This document shows, piece by piece, positions 25,052 to 33,911 of a stretch of DNA of 41,263 nucleotides; within the stretch, counting starts at the first letter, position 1; each line of letters begins with the position of its first letter. A program made the translations under genes and the position numbers. Origin of the DNA: Cytophagaceae bacterium (GTDB lineage Bacteria; Bacteroidota; Bacteroidia; Cytophagales; Spirosomataceae); NCBI GenBank assembly GCA_947494535.1, contig CANLVU010000008.1:1-41263 (forward strand), written 5' to 3'. Under the pieces are notes generated by a model. It ran no database searches. It worked only from the letters and a program-made list of their open reading frames with translations, and had not been told where the DNA came from.

Positions 25052-26953
25052 ATGGAACAAGAAATTAGCTTTGAACGCATTCCAACACATATTTTTTCAG
25101 ATTCTGACTTAGCCTCTAAATCAGTTGCGAAAGAAATTGCGGATCTTATTCGCAAAAATAACCAAGCTGGCAAACCAAGTGTTTTAGGCCTCGCCACTGG
25201 CTCATCCCCTAAAAAAGTATACCAAGAATTAATTAGAATTCACCGAGAAGAAGGCTTGAGTTTCAAGGATGTCATCACTTTTAATTTGGACGAATACCAT
25301 CCGATGGAACCTGATTCTATCCAAAGTTATGTTCGATTTATGAAAGAACAACTCTTTGATCATGTTGACATACCGGTAACGAATTACCATTTGCCCGACG
25401 GAACTCTATCCCTAGAAAAGATCCCTGAGTTTTGCCGTGACTACGAATCAAAGATAGAGCGCCTAGGTGGTTTTGATTATTACTTATTAGGCATAGGTCG
25501 CAATGGACACATTGGTTTTAATGAACCTGGATCGACCATCAATTCAAAAACACGTTTAATGACGCTGGATATTGCGACAAAGATTGATGCGTCACCTGAT
25601 TTTGGAGGCCTCCAAAAGGTGCCTAAAAAAGCCATTACGCTAGGTATCGACAGCATTATGAAGTCGAAGAAGATTGTTCTGCTTGCTTGGGGAGAACATA
25701 AAGCAGAAAGTGTTGCAAAAGCCGTTGAAGGTACAGTAACCTCTGACATCCCTGCTTCTTACCTTCAATTACATCCGAATGCTTCATTCATTTTAGATGA
25801 AACAGCGGCATCTATGTTAACTCGGATCAAAACCCCCTGGTTAGTAGATACGGTCACATGGGATCGAAGTATGATTAAAAAGGCGGTCACACATCTTTCG
25901 TTAAGCTTACAGAAACCTGTCTTAAAACTAACATCGAAAGATTATAATGAACAAGGTTTATCCGAACTTCTCTCCTTGTATGGTCAAGCCTACGAGATTA
26001 ATATCGAAGTTTTCAATTATTTACAGCACACCATCACCGGCTGGCCAGGAGGAAAACCGAATGCCGATGACACCCATCGTCCTGAACGTGCCTTCCCTGC
26101 TAGGAAAAAAGTATTAATCTTTAGCCCACACCCGGATGACGATATCATCTCCATGGGTGGAACTTTCCAACGTCTGCACGATCAAGGACATGAGGTACAC
26201 GTAGCTTACCAAACGACCGGAAACATCGCTGTAGCAGATGACGAAGCGCTTCGTTTCGCAGAATTTGTCGTTGATTTTAACGAAAAATTTGAAAGTCCAA
26301 ACGCCAAAGCGAACCGGATCTACAAGGAAGCCATTAAATTTTTAAAGAATAAACCGGACTCAGAGATTGATATTCCATCCGTTCGGGAAATCAAAGGCCT
26401 AATTCGAAAAGGAGAAGCGAAGAATACCTGTCGCTTCGTGGGTATCAAAAAAGAAAACGCACACTTCCTCGAAATGCCGTTCTACGAAACAGGAACTATT
26501 CGCAAGAAACCCATCGGAGAAAAGGATATTAAAATCGTCATGGACCTCATTGAGGAAATTCAACCACACCAAATCTATGCTGCAGGAGACTTAGCTGACC
26601 CACATGGTACACATAAAGTATGCCTAGATGCGATTATAGAGGCTGTAACGCGTTTGAAGCACCGGGAATACATGAAGAATTGTTGGGTGTGGTTATATAA
26701 AGGAGCCTGGGCAGAATGGGATATCGATCAAATCGAAATGGCTGTACCCATGTCACCGGATCAAGTATTCAAAAAGAGAATGGGTATTTTCAAACACCAG
26801 TCACAAAAAGATGGCGTTGTCTTCCAGGGAGATGATTCAAGGGAGTTTTGGCAACGTGCTGAAGAGAGAAACCGAGCAACGGCTTCCATCTACAATGCAC
26901 TTGGCCTTGCGGAATACGAGGCTATGGAAGCCTTCGTACGCTGGAAATTCTAA
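25052..26953 (+). CDS. nagB: Glucosamine-6-phosphate deaminase fused to a PIG-L/LmbE-type deacetylase domain
   Basis: The 633-residue protein has two enzymes. Residues 1-270 are NagB: 'LGLATGSSPKKVY' (46-58) binds the sugar phosphate, Asp80 in 'NLDEYHPM' is the catalytic acid/base position, and 'NGHIGFNEPG' (151-160) is the family signature. It converts glucosamine-6-phosphate to fructose-6-phosphate and ammonia. After a linker, residues about 350-620 are a PIG-L domain with the zinc motif 'SPHPDDD' (358-364) and a second site 'ADPHGTHK' (about residue 514). PIG-L enzymes remove N-acetyl groups from GlcNAc compounds. Such fusions recur in Bacteroidota. The two activities could act in series on GlcNAc-6-P, but no nagA-like gene is beside it to test that. 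It ends with a four-base overlap with the convergent oxidoreductase gene. Confidence 0.93.
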   Translation: MEQEISFERIPTHIFSDSDLASKSVAKEIADLIRKNNQAGKPSVLGLATGSSPKKVYQELIRIHREEGLSFKDVITFNLDEYHPMEPDSIQSYVRFMKEQLFDHVDIPVTNYHLPDGTLSLEKIPEFCRDYESKIERLGGFDYYLLGIGRNGHIGFNEPGSTINSKTRLMTLDIATKIDASPDFGGLQKVPKKAITLGIDSIMKSKKIVLLAWGEHKAESVAKAVEGTVTSDIPASYLQLHPNASFILDETAASMLTRIKTPWLVDTVTWDRSMIKKAVTHLSLSLQKPVLKLTSKDYNEQGLSELLSLYGQAYEINIEVFNYLQHTITGWPGGKPNADDTHRPERAFPARKKVLIFSPHPDDDIISMGGTFQRLHDQGHEVHVAYQTTGNIAVADDEALRFAEFVVDFNEKFESPNAKANRIYKEAIKFLKNKPDSEIDIPSVREIKGLIRKGEAKNTCRFVGIKKENAHFLEMPFYETGTIRKKPIGEKDIKIVMDLIEEIQPHQIYAAGDLADPHGTHKVCLDAIIEAVTRLKHREYMKNCWVWLYKGAWAEWDIDQIEMAVPMSPDQVFKKRMGIFKHQSQKDGVVFQGDDSREFWQRAEERNRATASIYNALGLAEYEAMEAFVRWKF

Positions 26954-29874
26954 TCTTTTAAGGCAGCGTACAAGATCTCCGCGGCATGCTTCGCATGCCG
27001 CTTCGTGCCGTCATGAATTTGATGACGACAACTTGTTCCCGACGCGACGATATCGACCTCTTCCGGCTGTGACCGCACGGTCGGAAACAAAACTAATTCA
27101 CCGATTTGCATCGATAAATCGTAGTGCTCTTTCTCGTATCCAAAAGATCCAGCCATACCGCAACAGCCCGATGGAATTAACTGTACTTCAAAATTTTCTG
27201 GTAAGGATAGCGCCTTCTTCGCTGCCACCAGCGACGAAATCGCTTTTTGCTGGCAGTGACCATGCAATTTCATTAACTTTTTCTCAGAACTAAACGCGGC
27301 AGAAGTGATGCGTTTCGCATCCGCCTCGCGCGCAATAAACTCCTCTAATAAAAGCGTATGCTTGGCTAATTCTTGCGCCCTATCCACCCAATCATCTGAA
27401 ACTAAATCCGGATATTCGTCGCGGAAAGTTAAAATGGCAGATGGTTCTATACCCACTAAAGGGGTATTTTCTGAAACCAAAGACGACCACAAACGCACAT
27501 TTTGAACGGCTAAAACACGCGCTTCATCGAGCATTCCTTTGGACAAATAAGCTCTTCCAGAAATTGGATGAGGAATAGTTTTTACTTCATACCCTAATCG
27601 CTCCAGCAATAAAACGGTTGTACGACCAATTTCGGCATCGTTAAAATTTGTAAACTCATCTACAAACAAGTAAACCGATTTCTCTTGCACAGGGCTCGTG
27701 CGCGACTTTAACCAAGACCACAAAGTCTGCTTGGCCATCAAAGGCATCGTACGATCCGGGTGGAAGCCCACTACTGCATTCGAGATGCGGCGTATGGCCG
27801 GAGTGCCCATCACCATGTTGTATAGGAAAGGAACGTAAGAGGCAAGATTCGATATTTTGGCAAAATTTCCTACTAGCCAAGAACGCAGAGGAAGCCCCTT
27901 TTCTTTTTGGTATTGATATAAGAACTCCATCTTTAATTTCGCCACATCCACATTCGATGGACACTCTGACTTACAGCCCTTACAAGCTAGGCAAAGATCC
28001 ATTACTTCCTTAATCTCCTCATGAGCGAAACGATTCGGCTGCTGCGAATGAGTTAAAAACTCGCGTAGGATATTGGCACGAGCTCTCGTTGTTTCTTTTT
28101 CGTTGCGCGTTGCCATAAAAGATGGACACATCGTCCCACCTGAAATAGGCGTCTTGCGGCAATCGCCAGAGCCATTGCATTGTTCCGCATGTTGCAACAC
28201 ATCTTGATCCTGATACCTAAAAGCTGTATTAAATTCCGGCGTTTGCTGTCCGGCTTCGTAGCGCAAGAATGTATCCATGGGTGGGGTATCCACGATCTTG
28301 TTTGGGTTAAATATTCCCTTAGGATCCCACCAAGACTTCAAATCCCGCATTAATTGGTAATTCTCCTCTCCCACCATCCAAGGGATAAATTCCCCTCTCA
28401 AACGTCCATCACCGTGCTCCCCCGAAAGAGAACCCTTGTATTTTTTCACCAATCGAGCAATCTCTTCCGCAATGTGACGGAATTGTTGATGGCCTTCTTG
28501 GGTCTTTAAGTTAATAATAGGGCGCAAGTGTAATTCTCCTGAACCTGCGTGCGCATAATGCACACAGTACAAGTTATTTGCCTGCAAAATCTCATTAAAT
28601 TCAGCGATAAAGGCAGGCAAATCGTTCACATCTACCGCCGTATCTTCGATTACTGCCACTGCTTTTTCATCACCTGGAAGGTTAGATAATAACCCTAATC
28701 CCGCTTTTCGTAAATCCCACACCTTCTTCACATCGCCTCCCGTCACAAACGGAAAATGATATCCTAAACCTGCCGCGCGCATCGCCTCTTCACACGCCTT
28801 CGCCTGTAAAGCTAAATCCTCAGCTGAATCCGAACGTAATTCCACTACTAGGATCGCACCCGGATCGCCTTCTACAAAGAATCGATTCAAGCTTTGTGCT
28901 GGATTCGCTTTCGTACACTCTAATATATAGTGATCCATCAACTCAGAGGCTGACGGGTTGAATTGCAAAGCGATCAGATTAGCTCGTAAAGCTTCATCAA
29001 TGGTATTAAAATGACCACAAACCAACCCCAAATGAGCCGGAGGCAGCACATCCACATGTAATTTAATTCGTGTGGCAAAGCAAAGTGTTCCTTCCGATCC
29101 AGAAAGCAAAGAACAAAAATTAAACGGGGCATCTGTTGACTCAAAAGCCTTCGTATGCAATAACATATCTACCGCATAACCTGTATTTCGGCGACGAATA
29201 CTTGGTTTAGGGAATTCCTCCTTGATATTCTTTTGATTAGTAGGATCCGATAAAGCTGCTAAGGTGTTCTCATAGATACCATGCAATCGAGTCCCCTTTT
29301 TAAGCGATTTTATGGTCTCAAACGGGTCTTCTGCCTTAAAATGAATGGGTGATCCATCCGATAAAAAACCCTCTACTTCTAAAACATGATCTCTCGTAGA
29401 GCCATAGATAATCGAATTAGAGCCGCAAGCGTTATTTCCCATCATGCCACCGATCATCGCCCGATTAGCTGTCGATGTTTCTGGGCCAAAAAACAAACCT
29501 TGCTTTTTCAACTCTACATTCAACACATCACGAACCACACCTGGCTCTACCCAAACGTAGGATTCCTCCTTATTAATTTCTAAAATTCGATTAAAAAACT
29601 TCGATACGTCCACCACCAATGCCTTCCCTACCACTTGACCTGCTAGCGAAGTGCCTGCCGTACGCGGTATCATAGGAATGGAATGTTGATCTGCAAACAG
29701 AATAATTTTCTCTAAATCTTCTTTCGACTCCGGAATCGCCACCCCTAAAGGCATCTCTCGATAAGCAGATGCATCCGTTGCATACAAGGTCTTCATCACG
29801 GTATCCGTGTAAAGAGATCCCTGCAAAGTCAGGCCTAGAGTAGACAGGAGCGAATCGGATGTTTGCGTCGACAT
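26950..29874 (-). CDS. FAD-linked oxidoreductase fused to Fe-S and CCG domains (YdiJ/D-2-hydroxyacid dehydrogenase-like)
   Basis: The 974-residue protein joins three modules. The N-terminal FAD_binding_4 domain (about 40-230) shows 'IPRTAGTSLAGQVVG' and 'GGMMGNNACGSNS'. The FAD-oxidase C domain (about 270-530) ends in 'SGEHGDGRLRGEFIPWMVG'. An Fe-S region follows: cysteines in 'CNGSGDCRK' and 'GTMCPSF', and then 'CLACKGCKSECPSNVDV'. The C-terminus has one CCG cysteine-rich motif near 'PSGCCGMAGSFGYE' and a late 'SCRHQI'. This matches the large YdiJ-type enzymes that oxidise D-2-hydroxyglutarate or D-lactate and pass electrons to a quinone or other carrier. The exact substrate is unproven. It follows the YhhN-family gene by six bases. 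Confidence 0.9.
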   Translation of the reverse strand: MSTQTSDSLLSTLGLTLQGSLYTDTVMKTLYATDASAYREMPLGVAIPESKEDLEKIILFADQHSIPMIPRTAGTSLAGQVVGKALVVDVSKFFNRILEINKEESYVWVEPGVVRDVLNVELKKQGLFFGPETSTANRAMIGGMMGNNACGSNSIIYGSTRDHVLEVEGFLSDGSPIHFKAEDPFETIKSLKKGTRLHGIYENTLAALSDPTNQKNIKEEFPKPSIRRRNTGYAVDMLLHTKAFESTDAPFNFCSLLSGSEGTLCFATRIKLHVDVLPPAHLGLVCGHFNTIDEALRANLIALQFNPSASELMDHYILECTKANPAQSLNRFFVEGDPGAILVVELRSDSAEDLALQAKACEEAMRAAGLGYHFPFVTGGDVKKVWDLRKAGLGLLSNLPGDEKAVAVIEDTAVDVNDLPAFIAEFNEILQANNLYCVHYAHAGSGELHLRPIINLKTQEGHQQFRHIAEEIARLVKKYKGSLSGEHGDGRLRGEFIPWMVGEENYQLMRDLKSWWDPKGIFNPNKIVDTPPMDTFLRYEAGQQTPEFNTAFRYQDQDVLQHAEQCNGSGDCRKTPISGGTMCPSFMATRNEKETTRARANILREFLTHSQQPNRFAHEEIKEVMDLCLACKGCKSECPSNVDVAKLKMEFLYQYQKEKGLPLRSWLVGNFAKISNLASYVPFLYNMVMGTPAIRRISNAVVGFHPDRTMPLMAKQTLWSWLKSRTSPVQEKSVYLFVDEFTNFNDAEIGRTTVLLLERLGYEVKTIPHPISGRAYLSKGMLDEARVLAVQNVRLWSSLVSENTPLVGIEPSAILTFRDEYPDLVSDDWVDRAQELAKHTLLLEEFIAREADAKRITSAAFSSEKKLMKLHGHCQQKAISSLVAAKKALSLPENFEVQLIPSGCCGMAGSFGYEKEHYDLSMQIGELVLFPTVRSQPEEVDIVASGTSCRHQIHDGTKRHAKHAAEILYAALKD

Positions 29875-29880
29875 GGTTTA

Positions 29881-30522
29881 TTACTTAAGCTTAAATTTAC
29901 ACAAAGCACTCATTAGTAGCAACTGAGCTAGTATATAAGTTAGCATTACAACGGTAGAAATCCCCGGAAAGGAATAATAAAACTTACCAAAAGCTAAAAC
30001 ACTATCAGAAACCACAAATAAAAAGGCTCCCCATACAATTAATTGATTTTTCAGTCGAATCGCAAAATAAAGCATTGATCCTAGCGCAAAGGCATATAGG
30101 GTCACAGGGATTTTCATTCCATCTGATAAATTAGGATTCAAGAACGCTAAAAATAGAAACACGTAAATAATTACACCAGCTAATGGCTGGCGAGCGTAAG
30201 CTGGAACCCACGCCAGATCTGAGGCTTGTTTAGCAAAAAGGCGAATATAGCTCAACTGCATAATTAAAAAGGAACCTAATCCTAATTGAAAATACAAGGG
30301 ATTATCTCCAGGAATCAGTAAAAACACATCCCCCAACAAGGCAAAAATGGCGGTAAAAAAAAGCGCTGGCTTGGGGTTTTCCAAAGCGATGTGACCCATC
30401 AGCAAGATAAGCAGCAAGGGTTTAGTTACATATCTGATTTCAGGGCAATTCGGAAACAGCAAAGGGGAAAAAAGCTCTGCAAGCGCGTCGAACAAGAATA
30501 GTTTTAAGAATAGGTTTTTCAT
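29881..30522 (-). CDS. YhhN-family membrane protein (lysoplasmalogenase-like)
   Basis: Using the ATG at 30522 (213 residues), the protein is hydrophobic throughout with about seven or eight membrane helices. The YhhN/TMEM86 family pattern is visible: 'YVTKPLLLILL' near 32-42, 'LLGDVFLLIP' near 65-74, 'FQLGLGSFLIMQLSYI' near 79-94, and 'WGAFLFVVSDSVLAF' near 163-177. The paired acidic positions (Asp in 'LLGDV' and 'VSDS') are the likely catalytic sites. Characterised relatives hydrolyse lysoplasmalogens, but activity in Bacteroidota is not shown. A start at 30552 (GTG) would lie inside the nrdA terminator and is rejected. The oxidoreductase gene follows six bases downstream. Confidence 0.85.
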   Translation of the reverse strand: MKNLFLKLFLFDALAELFSPLLFPNCPEIRYVTKPLLLILLMGHIALENPKPALFFTAIFALLGDVFLLIPGDNPLYFQLGLGSFLIMQLSYIRLFAKQASDLAWVPAYARQPLAGVIIYVFLFLAFLNPNLSDGMKIPVTLYAFALGSMLYFAIRLKNQLIVWGAFLFVVSDSVLAFGKFYYSFPGISTVVMLTYILAQLLLMSALCKFKLK

Positions 30523-30542
30523 CCGTATCTTTTTAAAAAAGC

Positions 30543-30579
30543 AAAAAGTCACTCAACGGTAAGGGTCGAGTGACTTTTT
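30543..30579 (-). terminator. Rho-independent terminator of nrdA
   Basis: AAAAAGTCACTC (30543-30554) and GAGTGACTTTTT (30568-30579) form a perfect 12-base stem with a 13-base loop. Read leftward it lies 21 bases after the nrdA stop and is followed by a T-rich tract. It separates nrdA from the YhhN-family gene. Confidence 0.9.
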
Positions 30580-30600
30580 GTTTATTGATTCAGGTATGGA

Positions 30601-33051
30601 TCAAGATCCGCAAGCCTCACAATCCTCTGGATTATCCAAAGAACAAGTCATATCTGCTTTATTTTGATCAGCACTGTCATCAAAACTAGCCGCGGCTGCT
30701 TTCGCTGCTGCCTCTGAGTACACTAATTCAGTTTCGTTCACTAAATTGGTTTGCTCAATTGCTGGCTCTGCTTGCTTCTCCACGGTAAACTTAATCGCAT
30801 CTGTAGCCGCTTTCGTACGTAGGTAATACATACCCGTTTTCAAGCCTAGCTTCCAAGCATGGAAGTGCATCGATGTTAATTTACCGAAGTTCACATCTTG
30901 GATGTGGATATTTAAACTTTGTGATTGACAAATGTATGCTCCACGATCAGCAGCCATTTCTAGGATGGTCTTTTGCTTAATCTCCCAAACCGTTTTGTAC
31001 AACTCCTTCAAGTTTTGAGGAATTTCCGGAATGCTTTGAACAGATCCATTCGCGATGATCAATTTATTCTTCATGGAATCATTCCACAAGTTTAACTTGA
31101 TCAAATCTTTCAATAAGTGCTTGTTCACGATCGCAAATTCACCTGATAATACACGACGAGCGTAGATATTAGAAGTGTATGGCTCGAAACACTCGTTGTT
31201 TCCAAGGATTTGGCTAGTCGAAGCCGTCGGCATTGGTGCCACTAATAAGGAGTTACGCACACCGTGCTCTACTACTTTCGTGCGTAGATCTTCCCAATCC
31301 CAGTTTCCTGAAGATGGAGTCACATTCCACATATCAAATTGGAATACCCCTTTTGAGATAGGTGAACCTTCCCATGTTGAGTAAGGACCTTCTACTTTTG
31401 CTAATTCCATCGATGTTTCCATCGCTGCGAAATAGATTGTTTCGAAGATATCTTTGTTCAATTGTTGTGCCTCCTCTGATTCGAATGGCATACGTAACAA
31501 GATGAACACATCCGCTAAACCTTGAACACCTAAACCGATAGGGCGGTGACGCAAGTTTGAGTTTTCTGCCTCTTTTACTGGGTAATAATTTACATCGATG
31601 ATCTTGTTCAAATTGCGCGTCGCAATCTTCGTCACATCGTATAATTTCTTGTGATCGAAACGTAAAACACCGTTTTCGTCTACATTCACATATTTAGGCA
31701 AGGCTAAAGAAGCTAAGTTACAAACCGCTACTTCATCTTTCGCTGTGTACTCAATGATCTCCGTACATAAGTTCGAAGATTTGATTGTACCTAAGTTCTT
31801 TTGATTTGACTTGTTGTTTGCGTGATCTTTAAACAACATGTATGGCGTTCCCGTCTCTGTTTGAGATTCCAACACCTTAAACCATAATTCTTGTGCTTTA
31901 ACAACTGTACGCGCTTTACCCGCTAATTCGTATTTCTCATACAAGGCTTCGAATTCAGCTCCGTGCGTATCCGCTAAACCTGGACACTCGTGAGGGCAGA
32001 ATAGAGACCACTCTTCGTTATTCTCTACACGCTTCATGAATAAATCTGGAATCCAAAGGGCATAGAATAAATCACGCGCACGCATTTCTTCTTTACCGTG
32101 GTTCTTCTTCAATTCTAAAAATTCGAACACATCTGCATGCCAAGGCTCTAAATAGATTGCAAAGCTTCCTTTACGCTTTCCACCGCCTTGATCCACGTAA
32201 CGAGCTGTATCGTTGAATACGCGTAACATGGGGATAATACCATTCGAAGTACCATTTGTTCCCTTAATATAGGAGCCCGTTGCACGGATGTTGTGGATGC
32301 TTAATCCAATACCTCCTGCAGACTGTGAAATCTTCGCTGTTTGCTTCAAGGTATCGTAGATTCCTTCGATCGAATCATCTTGTATAGTTAGCAAGAAACA
32401 AGAGGATAATTGAGGCTTAGGAGTACCCGCATTAAATAGGGTCGGAGTCGCGTGAGTGAACCAACGCTCAGACAATAAATTATAGGTCTCAATAGCAGCT
32501 GCAATATCTTCTTTATGGATACCTACTGCAACACGCATCAACATGTGCTGAGGACGTTCTGCAATCTGACCATCTAGCTTTAATAGATAGGATTTCTCTA
32601 GGGTCTTAAATCCGAAATAGTCATAACCAAAGTCTCGGTCATAGATGATCGCCTCATCTAGTTCTACCGCATTGTTTTTGATAATGTCATATACTTCTTT
32701 CGATAGAAGAGCGGCATTTTGTCGAGTCTTGGGATCGATGTACGTAAACAAACGCTTCATCGTAGCCGAGAACGACTTCAATGTGTTTTTATGCAAGTTA
32801 GAAACTGCGATACGAGCTGCTAGAACTGCATAATCAGGATGTTTTGTCGTCAAAGAGGCAGCTGTTTCAGCCGCTAAATTATCTAATTCAGTAGTTTTAA
32901 CGCCATCAAACAAACCAGTGATCACTTTTCTGGCAACCTCTAAAGGCTGAACAAAAAATGGATCTAAGCTGTAACTCAGCTTTTCAATTCTGGCGGTGAT
33001 TTTGTCAAACTTTACTGATTCGCGACGACCGTCTCTTTTTACTACGTACAT
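30601..33051 (-). CDS. nrdA: Ribonucleoside-diphosphate reductase, alpha subunit (class I)
   Basis: This enzyme makes deoxyribonucleotides using a radical from a beta subunit. The 816 residues start with an ATP-cone ('[20 protein letters not shown]', given as the family N-terminus), so overall dATP feedback is likely. Catalytic features are all present: the first redox Cys218 in 'PQLSSCFLL', the 'NLCTEI' block with Asn, Cys and Glu, the second Cys in 'VAVCNLAS', and the Tyr-Tyr radical relay in 'GMYYLRT'. The C-terminal tail ends 'DCEACGS', the swinging CxxC pair that is re-reduced by thioredoxin. The nrdB partner is not adjacent on either side, which is unusual. It is monocistronic, closed by the terminator at 30543-30579. 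Confidence 0.95.
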   Translation of the reverse strand: MYVVKRDGRRESVKFDKITARIEKLSYSLDPFFVQPLEVARKVITGLFDGVKTTELDNLAAETAASLTTKHPDYAVLAARIAVSNLHKNTLKSFSATMKRLFTYIDPKTRQNAALLSKEVYDIIKNNAVELDEAIIYDRDFGYDYFGFKTLEKSYLLKLDGQIAERPQHMLMRVAVGIHKEDIAAAIETYNLLSERWFTHATPTLFNAGTPKPQLSSCFLLTIQDDSIEGIYDTLKQTAKISQSAGGIGLSIHNIRATGSYIKGTNGTSNGIIPMLRVFNDTARYVDQGGGKRKGSFAIYLEPWHADVFEFLELKKNHGKEEMRARDLFYALWIPDLFMKRVENNEEWSLFCPHECPGLADTHGAEFEALYEKYELAGKARTVVKAQELWFKVLESQTETGTPYMLFKDHANNKSNQKNLGTIKSSNLCTEIIEYTAKDEVAVCNLASLALPKYVNVDENGVLRFDHKKLYDVTKIATRNLNKIIDVNYYPVKEAENSNLRHRPIGLGVQGLADVFILLRMPFESEEAQQLNKDIFETIYFAAMETSMELAKVEGPYSTWEGSPISKGVFQFDMWNVTPSSGNWDWEDLRTKVVEHGVRNSLLVAPMPTASTSQILGNNECFEPYTSNIYARRVLSGEFAIVNKHLLKDLIKLNLWNDSMKNKLIIANGSVQSIPEIPQNLKELYKTVWEIKQKTILEMAADRGAYICQSQSLNIHIQDVNFGKLTSMHFHAWKLGLKTGMYYLRTKAATDAIKFTVEKQAEPAIEQTNLVNETELVYSEAAAKAAAASFDDSADQNKADMTCSLDNPEDCEACGS

Positions 33052-33283
33052 GTGTATCTATCTATTATATTTTAAAACTCGAAATCTATGTAAATGTTTA
33101 AATCAACCAACAAATCAACCAGCAAAAAAGCAGACCATAGATTCCCTGCGTTAAGAGAATTTTTTTCTTAGCTTTTGGACTCTTTTTGCGCTAACAAATT
33201 GAGTGTGTGGCGGTTTTGTTTTTATGCTTTAATGAACCAAAAATTGAAGCATCTTTGGCTGATTGTGCTCTTGGTAAAATTAG

Positions 33284-33303
33284 AAAAAAAGCACGCTCCG
33301 TGC
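33284..33303 (-). terminator. Leftward terminator-like hairpin with no assigned upstream gene
   Basis: GCACG (33291-33295) and CGTGC (33299-33303) form a five-base GC-rich stem with a three-base loop, followed on the minus strand by seven T. The arrangement is right for a short intrinsic terminator reading leftward, toward nrdA, yet no leftward gene lies upstream. It could end a small RNA or attenuate an nrdA leader. Confidence 0.4.
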
Positions 33304-33485
33304 AAACTATTTTTGGTCCCAAAAGAAGAAAAAAAAAGGTCGTATTTGAAATGCCACATACAAACCCCCGTCACTCAATTCATTAGCCGTATTACTCCTT
33401 AGAAAAATACTATAAAAATATTTTTGTAAAAATTTAACGCCGAAAAAACGGATGAAATTCTCTGAAATTTAGTTAAAGAAAATAG

Positions 33486-33515
33486 TTGGAAAATAAAATA
33501 CATTATGTAATTTTG
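33486..33515 (+). promoter_or_regulatory. Promoter of rpmE
   Basis: TTG (33486-33488) and TAATTTTG (33508-33515) are 19 bases apart, a full match to the phylum's -33/-7 promoter. It predicts an rpmE leader of about 80 bases. Confidence 0.65.
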
Positions 33516-33532
33516 CATCCCTTATTGTAAGG

Positions 33533-33551
33533 TCCAAATATCCCCTTTGGA
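33533..33551 (+). promoter_or_regulatory. Hairpin in the rpmE leader
   Basis: TCCAAA (33533-33538) pairs with TTTGGA (33546-33551) around a C-rich seven-base loop, followed by A5 and T6. It sits in the predicted 5' leader of rpmE. It could be an L31 autoregulatory or attenuator element, but the stem is short. Confidence 0.35.
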
Positions 33552-33598
33552 AAAATTTTTTAAACAGGACGGCAGGGAATCGTCTATTATCCATTATC

Positions 33599-33838
33599 AT
33601 GAAAAAAGATATACACCCAGAATACAAAGAAGTTGTATTTCACGATCTATCAGCTGATTACAAGTTTTTAACTCGTTCATGTGTCGCTACTACAGAGACC
33701 ACTGAATTCGAAGGAGCTACCTACCCAGTATACAAATTAGAGGTTTCATCACAATCTCATCCATTCTATACAGGTAAGAACGTATTGTTAGATACAACAG
33801 GACGTGTGGACAAATTCAACAAGCGTTACGCGAAGTAA
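33599..33838 (+). CDS. rpmE: 50S ribosomal protein L31, type B (zinc-free)
   Basis: The 79-residue protein matches type B L31: '[16 protein letters not shown]' at the N-terminus, '[25 protein letters not shown]' (in two parts) at the C-terminus. The zinc-binding CxxC of type A is absent; only one Cys remains ('RSCVAT'). In organisms with both types, the B form replaces the zinc form during zinc starvation, but in Bacteroidota it is usually the main copy. It has its own promoter (33486-33515), a leader with a hairpin and a strong terminator (33858-33895), so it is monocistronic. Confidence 0.96.
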   Translation: MKKDIHPEYKEVVFHDLSADYKFLTRSCVATTETTEFEGATYPVYKLEVSSQSHPFYTGKNVLLDTTGRVDKFNKRYAK

Positions 33839-33857
33839 TTTTCCCTACATCCATACG

Positions 33858-33895
33858 AAAAGCCTTCTTCCATCTTTTGGGGGAAGGCTTTTTTT
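33858..33895 (+). terminator. Rho-independent terminator of rpmE
   Basis: AAAAGCCTTC (33858-33867) pairs with GAAGGCTTTT (33883-33892), extended inward by TCC/GGG pairing, and followed by a T-run to 33895. Its loop supplies the TTTG used as -33 box by the next gene's promoter. Confidence 0.92.
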
Positions 33896-33907
33896 ATCCT
33901 AGATTTG
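33876..33907 (+). promoter_or_regulatory. Promoter of the GlmU-like gene, nested in the rpmE terminator
   Basis: TTTG (33876-33879) and TAGATTTG (33900-33907) are exact matches to both promoter elements with a 20-base spacer. The -7 box ends only four bases before the ATG at 33912, so transcription should begin at or within a few bases of the start codon (leaderless mRNA). Confidence 0.65.
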
Positions 33908-33911
33908 TCCT

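Larger units (their letters stand above)
33052..33598. other. 547-base intergenic region between nrdA and rpmE
   Basis: No credible gene is present. The half next to nrdA (leftward start) has a tandem near-repeat AAATCAACCA(A/G)C at 33100-33123 and a weak minus-strand -7-like TAGATTTC about 30 bases before the nrdA ATG. The middle has a leftward terminator-like hairpin at 33284-33303 and long A-runs. The right part is very AT-rich and holds the rpmE promoter and leader. I found no recognisable NrdR box. A 75-codon frame at 33175-33402 starts with TTG and looks like noise. Confidence 0.6.

Noticed and set aside
30523-30552. 10-residue extension of the YhhN-family gene
   Set aside because: It starts with GTG inside the stem of the nrdA terminator.
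33100-33123. Two tandem copies of AAATCAACCA(A/G)C upstream of nrdA as a CRISPR-like or regulator array
   Set aside because: Only two 12-base copies with no spacers; too little to call an array, and no NrdR box pattern.
33175-33402. 75-codon plus-strand frame in the nrdA-rpmE gap
   Set aside because: It starts with TTG, has no promoter or family resemblance, is rich in Lys and Leu from A/T runs, and covers the leftward terminator-like hairpin.
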